Assembly (NCBI GenBank): GCA_009668205.1
Contig: WJYM01000001.1
Span: 620,001 to 684,000 of the forward strand
DNA from: Enterobacteriaceae bacterium RIT691
Lineage (GTDB): Bacteria; Pseudomonadota; Gammaproteobacteria; Enterobacterales; Enterobacteriaceae
Reading direction: 5' to 3'
DNA: 64,000 nucleotides
The notes under the pieces are model-generated. The model did no database searches, had not been told where the DNA came from, and saw nothing but the letters and a program-made list of their open reading frames with translations. Of the stretch, positions 60,474 through 64,000 are shown one piece after another (position 1 is the first letter of the stretch; each line of letters begins with the position of its first letter). The position numbers were made by a program, and so were the translations under genes.

Positions 60474-61332
60474 GAAAAATACTCCTTATTCCTTGCAGAA
60501 AAGCGTCATCGCCATCACAGCTATTCGCCTGAATGCCGAGTGTGGCAAAGGCACGAAGGTAGCGCCCAGTCAGCGAAGAGCCGCCCACCAGAGTGACGCG
60601 GGGCTGAGTGTGTTGCGGATACATCTCTGCCACTTCAGCGCCTATCAACAATCCGGAGAGATAGTCCGCTACCGAAGTGGGGGCTAACTCACCCAGCACA
60701 CGTGCAGCGCGAGCGCTAAACAATGAGGCAACTGGCGAAGAGGTTGTGATCCCTCGCTTGAGGCCACGCTGGAAAGCTTCGTCGTCCGCTTGCTGTTCAG
60801 GTAACCCTTTGCCTATCAGCGACTGGTTGAGCAACAAATGGAAAAGCTCACCGGTCATCACAGTAGAGAAGTGCTGAATACGCTCGCCATCGACACTCAC
60901 CCATTTACTGTGGGTTCCTGGCATTACGTACACATCAGCAGATGACATCGCCATCGCGCCCGCCAATTGAGTTTCTTCACCGCGCATCACGTTACACTCA
61001 CCGTTTTGCTGTACTTTTAGCCCCGGCACAATCCAGACTTGCTCGGCCACTTCTGTCAGTTTGCTGCCCAATTGATGGGGCGTTATCGGACAAGGCAGAT
61101 AAGGGGCCACTTGCCAGCCCGCATCGCTGCCGATCATGCCGGCCATAAAGACCGGAACACCGTTTTCTTTACGCCACGGCGCGATGTACTGCCGGAAGAC
61201 GTCTTCCGGCGTACGCCCGTTGAGCTGAGAAATACCTGCGGCAATCTGTAACTGATCCACACAAACATCGTTCTGCCAGTGCCACGCCCGAAGGTGCGTG
61301 GAGCCCCAGTCAACGGCAATCCAGTTCTCCAT
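60460..61332 (-). CDS. dgoK: 2-dehydro-3-deoxygalactonokinase (DgoK-like)
   Basis: This sugar kinase of 290 residues in the ASKHA/DgoK family has the ATP motif VDWGSTHLRAW near the start, MAGMIGSDAGW, the MRGEETQLAGA motif and PGTHSKWV (about 150-157). It phosphorylates 2-keto-3-deoxygalactonate, giving the substrate of the next enzyme. I choose ATG at 61332 with GAGGGC before it. It follows the symporter gene by 7 bases. Confidence 0.88.
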   Translation of the reverse strand: MENWIAVDWGSTHLRAWHWQNDVCVDQLQIAAGISQLNGRTPEDVFRQYIAPWRKENGVPVFMAGMIGSDAGWQVAPYLPCPITPHQLGSKLTEVAEQVWIVPGLKVQQNGECNVMRGEETQLAGAMAMSSADVYVMPGTHSKWVSVDGERIQHFSTVMTGELFHLLLNQSLIGKGLPEQQADDEAFQRGLKRGITTSSPVASLFSARAARVLGELAPTSVADYLSGLLIGAEVAEMYPQHTQPRVTLVGGSSLTGRYLRAFATLGIQANSCDGDDAFLQGIRSIFHGRH

Positions 61333-61339
61333 CATGCCC

Positions 61340-62827
61340 TCAGCTCTCTGACACTTTGCGGATGCCCACGGCCACCTGTGGCGCTTCAGGCTGACTTTCA
61401 CGCTCACGGGTGATCATTTCCAGCGCCGCTTCACGGCTCATGCGCGGAGCTGGCGTAACCAGAGTCACCACCACGCCGCCGATCAGGCTTGTCAGTACCG
61501 AAGGAATGCAAGGGTTGCCCCAGAAGGCGAGCCAGCTGCTGTCCATCAATACCACCATGGAAGCCACCGCCCCGCCGAGCAGTGAGGCCAGCGCCCCTTG
61601 CCAGTTGAAGCGAGTCCAGAAGCGGCCGAGCATGGAGCAGATAAACATGCCTGACATGATCATCGAGATCATCTTGGTGATGTAGCTGATGATATCGTTG
61701 GAGGTCAGTGCAAACACCAGCGCCAGCGCAATCACCAGCACCAGGAAAATACGCGACATGCGGATTGCTTTTTCCGGCGCAGGCATGTGCCCGGTTATCA
61801 GGGTGTAGAGGTCTCGCAGCATGATAGACACCGCAGCAATGGCATCTGAGCTTCCCGAAGACATGTTGGCGGACATCCCGGCAATCAGGACGGCCATCGC
61901 CAGAACCGGCGGCAGAACCTGCGTGGCGAACAGGAAGGCAAACCCACTGTTTTCGAGGTGCGAGTTCATCGTCCATACCGCCATGCCGATTATCGCAGGC
62001 AGGAATGAGAACATCAGATACAGCACGCCGGTGATGGTGAATGACTGACGAACAGAGGACACCGTTTTTGCCGAGTAAATTCGCTGGCGGTAAGACGGCG
62101 TCGCCAGCACCCCAACGCAAATCACGAAGGCCAGTGAAAGCGCAGGAAGAATGCCCAGCTTATCGACGGCAAAAAGGCTTTGTGCAGCAGGGTCTACCGT
62201 GTGTTTTATTTCGGTCCATCCGCCTGCATGATGCACGGCCAGCACCGCCATAATGATGAAACCAGCGAACAGGACAATCGACTGAATAGTATCAATCCAT
62301 ACCACCGCGGAATAACCGCCAATGCCGACATAAACAATAAACGCCAGGGCAATAATAATTTTTGCCGTATTAATATCAATTCCACTGGCCCACGCCAGAT
62401 ATAACCCGCCGCCTAATATATGTGCCCCAAGCCAACCTATGGACGCGATAAAAATTAGCACCGCCACCAGGTTCTTAATTATTTTACTGCCGCCAGTGTA
62501 ATACGATATTTCTTCACTCATGGTCATAAAACGCATTTTGCGTACTGGCGCAAATAACCAGGCGACCAGCAAAATACCGACCGCACCGCCCAGGCCATAT
62601 AACATTCCCGCCCAGCCGTTGGTGTAGCCAAAACCGACGGCACCCACGCTCGAGCCTGTTCCGACCATGGTGCCCACTGTGGAACCCAGTGTCAGGATCA
62701 TCGGCAGGGAGCGCCCGCCTAACAGAAAATCGTCGCCGTTCTTTTGGTTGCGCGAAACATACCAGCCGAGGGTAATCATCGCGCAGGCATATATCGCAAA
62801 CCAGATTAAAAAGGATAAATTATTCAT
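61340..62827 (-). CDS. Sodium:solute symporter (SSS family)
   Basis: This 495-residue membrane protein of the SSS (LeuT-fold) family has about 13 helices. The start MNNLSFLIWFAIYACAMITLGWYVSRNQKNGDDFLLGGRSL and the helix-1 GSTVGTMVGTGSSVG are typical. TMSEEISYYTGG, then the SANMSSGSSDAIAAVSIMLRDLY motif (Na2 site region) are also seen. The substrate is unknown; co-transcription with dgoK and dgoA suggests a sugar acid or amino sugar acid. The 34-codon upstream extension of the frame is not used. Confidence 0.85.
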   Translation of the reverse strand: MNNLSFLIWFAIYACAMITLGWYVSRNQKNGDDFLLGGRSLPMILTLGSTVGTMVGTGSSVGAVGFGYTNGWAGMLYGLGGAVGILLVAWLFAPVRKMRFMTMSEEISYYTGGSKIIKNLVAVLIFIASIGWLGAHILGGGLYLAWASGIDINTAKIIIALAFIVYVGIGGYSAVVWIDTIQSIVLFAGFIIMAVLAVHHAGGWTEIKHTVDPAAQSLFAVDKLGILPALSLAFVICVGVLATPSYRQRIYSAKTVSSVRQSFTITGVLYLMFSFLPAIIGMAVWTMNSHLENSGFAFLFATQVLPPVLAMAVLIAGMSANMSSGSSDAIAAVSIMLRDLYTLITGHMPAPEKAIRMSRIFLVLVIALALVFALTSNDIISYITKMISMIMSGMFICSMLGRFWTRFNWQGALASLLGGAVASMVVLMDSSWLAFWGNPCIPSVLTSLIGGVVVTLVTPAPRMSREAALEMITRERESQPEAPQVAVGIRKVSES

Positions 62828-62851
62828 AGCTCTCGTCCAGGTACAGTAAGT

Positions 62852-62908
62852 CATGTTCTTAAAAAAAACATGAGGGTGTTGACAAGACTGGCACCTGAAT
62901 AAACAGGT
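62852..62908 (-). promoter_or_regulatory. Candidate operators of the symporter-dgoK-dgoA unit
   Basis: Two perfect inverted repeats lie upstream of the symporter: CATGTT-N9-AACATG (62852-62872) and ACCTG-AATAAA-CAGGT (62893-62908). The first overlaps the likely -10 region of a minus-strand promoter (TTGTCA with a 17-base spacer). Either could bind the RpiR-family regulator; neither has been tested. Confidence 0.45.
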
Positions 62909-62966
62909 TCCAGAGAATGGATTCAATTTATATTTTTATAACGTTACTGCTTTTATTATCAGTTTC

Positions 62967-62986
62967 AGCCCTTCTGACGAAGGGCT
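62967..62986. terminator. Hairpin after the RidA gene
   Basis: AGCCCTTC-TGAC-GAAGGGCT is a perfect 8-bp stem 6 bases past the RidA stop. T-rich sequence is on the plus side (TATTTCTTATTT); on the minus side the tail is weaker, so termination of the RidA transcript may be partial. Confidence 0.5.
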
Positions 62987-62992
62987 TATTTC

Positions 62993-63388
62993 TTATTTAT
63001 TACGCGCGGCGTTATAGCACGTCACGTCAACTTCCACTTTGCAATCCACGACCAGGTCAGCCACACAGCAGATACGCGCCGGAGGATGATCGCCGAAGAA
63101 CTCGCGGAAGACTTTATTGAAAGACTGGAAATAACGGGCGTCAGTCAGGATAACTTTGACATGCACCACATCCGCCAGGGTATAGCCCGCTTCGGTCATG
63201 ATATCGACACAGTTCTGGATAGCGAGACGGGATTGATCGACGATCCCCCCTTCAACCACTTCACCGTTGGTCATTGGTGTCTGACCAGAGACATACAGCC
63301 AGCCGCCCGCTTCTACTGCGCGTGAAAAGGGCAGGTGTTGGCCTCCGGTGCCGGTACCGCCTTCGGTGCCATAACGTTTAATGCACAT
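62993..63388 (-). CDS. RidA/YjgF-family protein (imine deaminase-like)
   Basis: This 131-residue RidA-type protein carries Arg105 (HPPARICCVADLV), which in RidA enzymes contacts the carboxylate of 2-imino acids. It also has the usual GWLYVSGQ and VVDCKVEVDVTCY motifs. RidA proteins hydrolyse reactive 2-imino or enamine acids released by PLP-dependent dehydratases and deaminases. Its place between a D-aminoacylase-family gene and a keto-deoxy-acid kinase and aldolase suggests it serves a local deaminase. GAAGGAG precedes the ATG. It is followed 15 bases upstream by the D-aminoacylase gene. Confidence 0.87.
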   Translation of the reverse strand: MCIKRYGTEGGTGTGGQHLPFSRAVEAGGWLYVSGQTPMTNGEVVEGGIVDQSRLAIQNCVDIMTEAGYTLADVVHVKVILTDARYFQSFNKVFREFFGDHPPARICCVADLVVDCKVEVDVTCYNAARNK

Positions 63389-63403
63389 ACTTTCTCCTTC
63401 TTT

Positions 63404-64000
63404 TTAAGGCTGTCGGCGCAGGAATCGCCCTGCTCTTCCGATAATTTTTTGCTCTGGGCGATAGCTCATGACCCCATTCACCATCACCGCTTCAATGCCT
63501 TGTGCAGGCTGTTTTGGATCGCTGAAACTCGCGACGTCACGCACTGTCTGGGGGTTGAACAACACCAGATCGGCAAAGTTGCCCGTTTTTATCTGCCCGC
63601 GCCCGGCAAGGCCAAAACGCGCAGCGGACAAACCCGTCATTTTGTGGATAGCTGTCGTCAGCGGGAAGAGCTTTTCATCGCGACTGTAATGACCCAGCAC
63701 GCGAGGAAATGCGCCCCACAGGCGCGGATGCGGCATTGGATCGTTAGGTAAACCGTCGGAGCCAATCATCGTGACCGGATACTGCATCACCCGGCGCACA
63801 TCCTGTTCATCCATGTTGTAGTAAATTGCGCCCGCTGGCATCAACTGTTTTGCTGCTTCGTGCATCGTGACCTGCCAGTGTTCGGCAATCTCTTTCAGCG
63901 TTTTTCCGGCCTGTTCAGGGCGAGACTCAGACCAGGTGATCACGATATCAAACTCATCGGTGACCTGTTTTAAATCCAGCGTCGAGGAGCTCGCCGAATA
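63404..64000 (-). CDS. N-acyl-D-amino-acid deacylase family hydrolase (C-terminal part)
   Basis: This is a partial gene: the frame stays open to the right edge, leaving 198 C-terminal codons. The visible part matches D-aminoacylase of the amidohydrolase superfamily: AGAIYYNMDEQDVRRVMQYPVTMIGSDGLPND (with the catalytic Asp in GSDGLP), HPRLWGAFPRVLGHYSRD, FPLTTAIHKMTGLSAARFGL and GFADLVLFNP-like NFADLVLFNP. The N-terminal metal histidines are outside. It would free an N-acyl group from a D-amino acid; no substrate is shown by the sequence. It lies 15 bases from the RidA gene and probably shares a transcript with it. Confidence 0.85.
   Translation of the reverse strand, partial: YSASSSTLDLKQVTDEFDIVITWSESRPEQAGKTLKEIAEHWQVTMHEAAKQLMPAGAIYYNMDEQDVRRVMQYPVTMIGSDGLPNDPMPHPRLWGAFPRVLGHYSRDEKLFPLTTAIHKMTGLSAARFGLAGRGQIKTGNFADLVLFNPQTVRDVASFSDPKQPAQGIEAVMVNGVMSYRPEQKIIGRAGRFLRRQP

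Overview
The window is a chromosomal segment of an Enterobacteriaceae close to Enterobacter, Lelliottia or Leclercia. Almost every housekeeping protein reads as a close relative of its E. coli counterpart, and the gene order is that of the E. coli dinG to nadA segment. Several blocks absent from that E. coli segment are added: eptA-pmrAB-pmrR, a solitary ABC ATPase, a K+-channel-like gene and an AI-2E-family gene, hutIGCUH, an oligogalacturonide pair, and a KDGal-type catabolic cluster. I see no insertion sequences, phage genes, CRISPR arrays, tRNA or rRNA genes. The left end cuts dinG and the right end cuts a D-aminoacylase-family gene.

Layout. 1-11 kb: dinG (partial), rhlE, the cecR-ybhGFSR drug-efflux operon, ybhQ, and ybhP-clsB-ybhN (cardiolipin synthesis). 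11-16 kb: ybhL, moaABCDE with its Moco riboswitch, and ybhK. 16-19.7 kb: eptA-pmrA-pmrB (lipid A phosphoethanolamine modification and its two-component system), plus a 30-residue membrane peptide on the other strand that matches PmrR; both directions carry PmrA boxes. 19.7-22.5 kb: uvrB with LexA and DnaA sites. 22.3-23.2 kb: an orphan UrtE-like ATPase behind a sigma-54/NtrC-type promoter. 23.2-28.7 kb: bioBFCD and divergent bioA with the BirA operator, then ybhB. 28.7-30.3 kb: a small K+-channel-like protein and an AI-2E-family transporter. 30.5-36.9 kb: histidine utilisation, with HutC, NAC and CRP sites laid out as in Klebsiella. 37-40.4 kb: ybhC, pgl, ybhA. 40.4-45.7 kb: modABC, acrZ, modE, modF. 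45.8-51.2 kb: galETKM and gpmA. 51.2-54.2 kb: oligogalacturonate lyase and a TogT-type transporter, divergent around CRP sites. 54.2-58.9 kb: aroG, ybgS, zitB, pnuC, nadA.

59-64 kb is the most interesting stretch: an RpiR/SIS regulator, a KDPGal aldolase, a KDGal kinase, a sodium:solute symporter, a RidA protein and a D-aminoacylase-family hydrolase. There is no galactonate dehydratase in view. I infer a pathway in which an N-acyl D-amino sugar acid is imported, deacylated, deaminated (with RidA clearing the imine) and fed as 2-keto-3-deoxygalactonate into DgoK and DgoA. The deaminase would have to lie just beyond the right edge.

Several genes share a nitrogen theme: the NtrC/sigma-54-like ATPase promoter, NAC-controlled hut, and the proposed amino-sugar-acid cluster. 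The lipid A genes show self-contained regulatory wiring. No annotation here was checked by database search; identities come from reading the proteins and operators.
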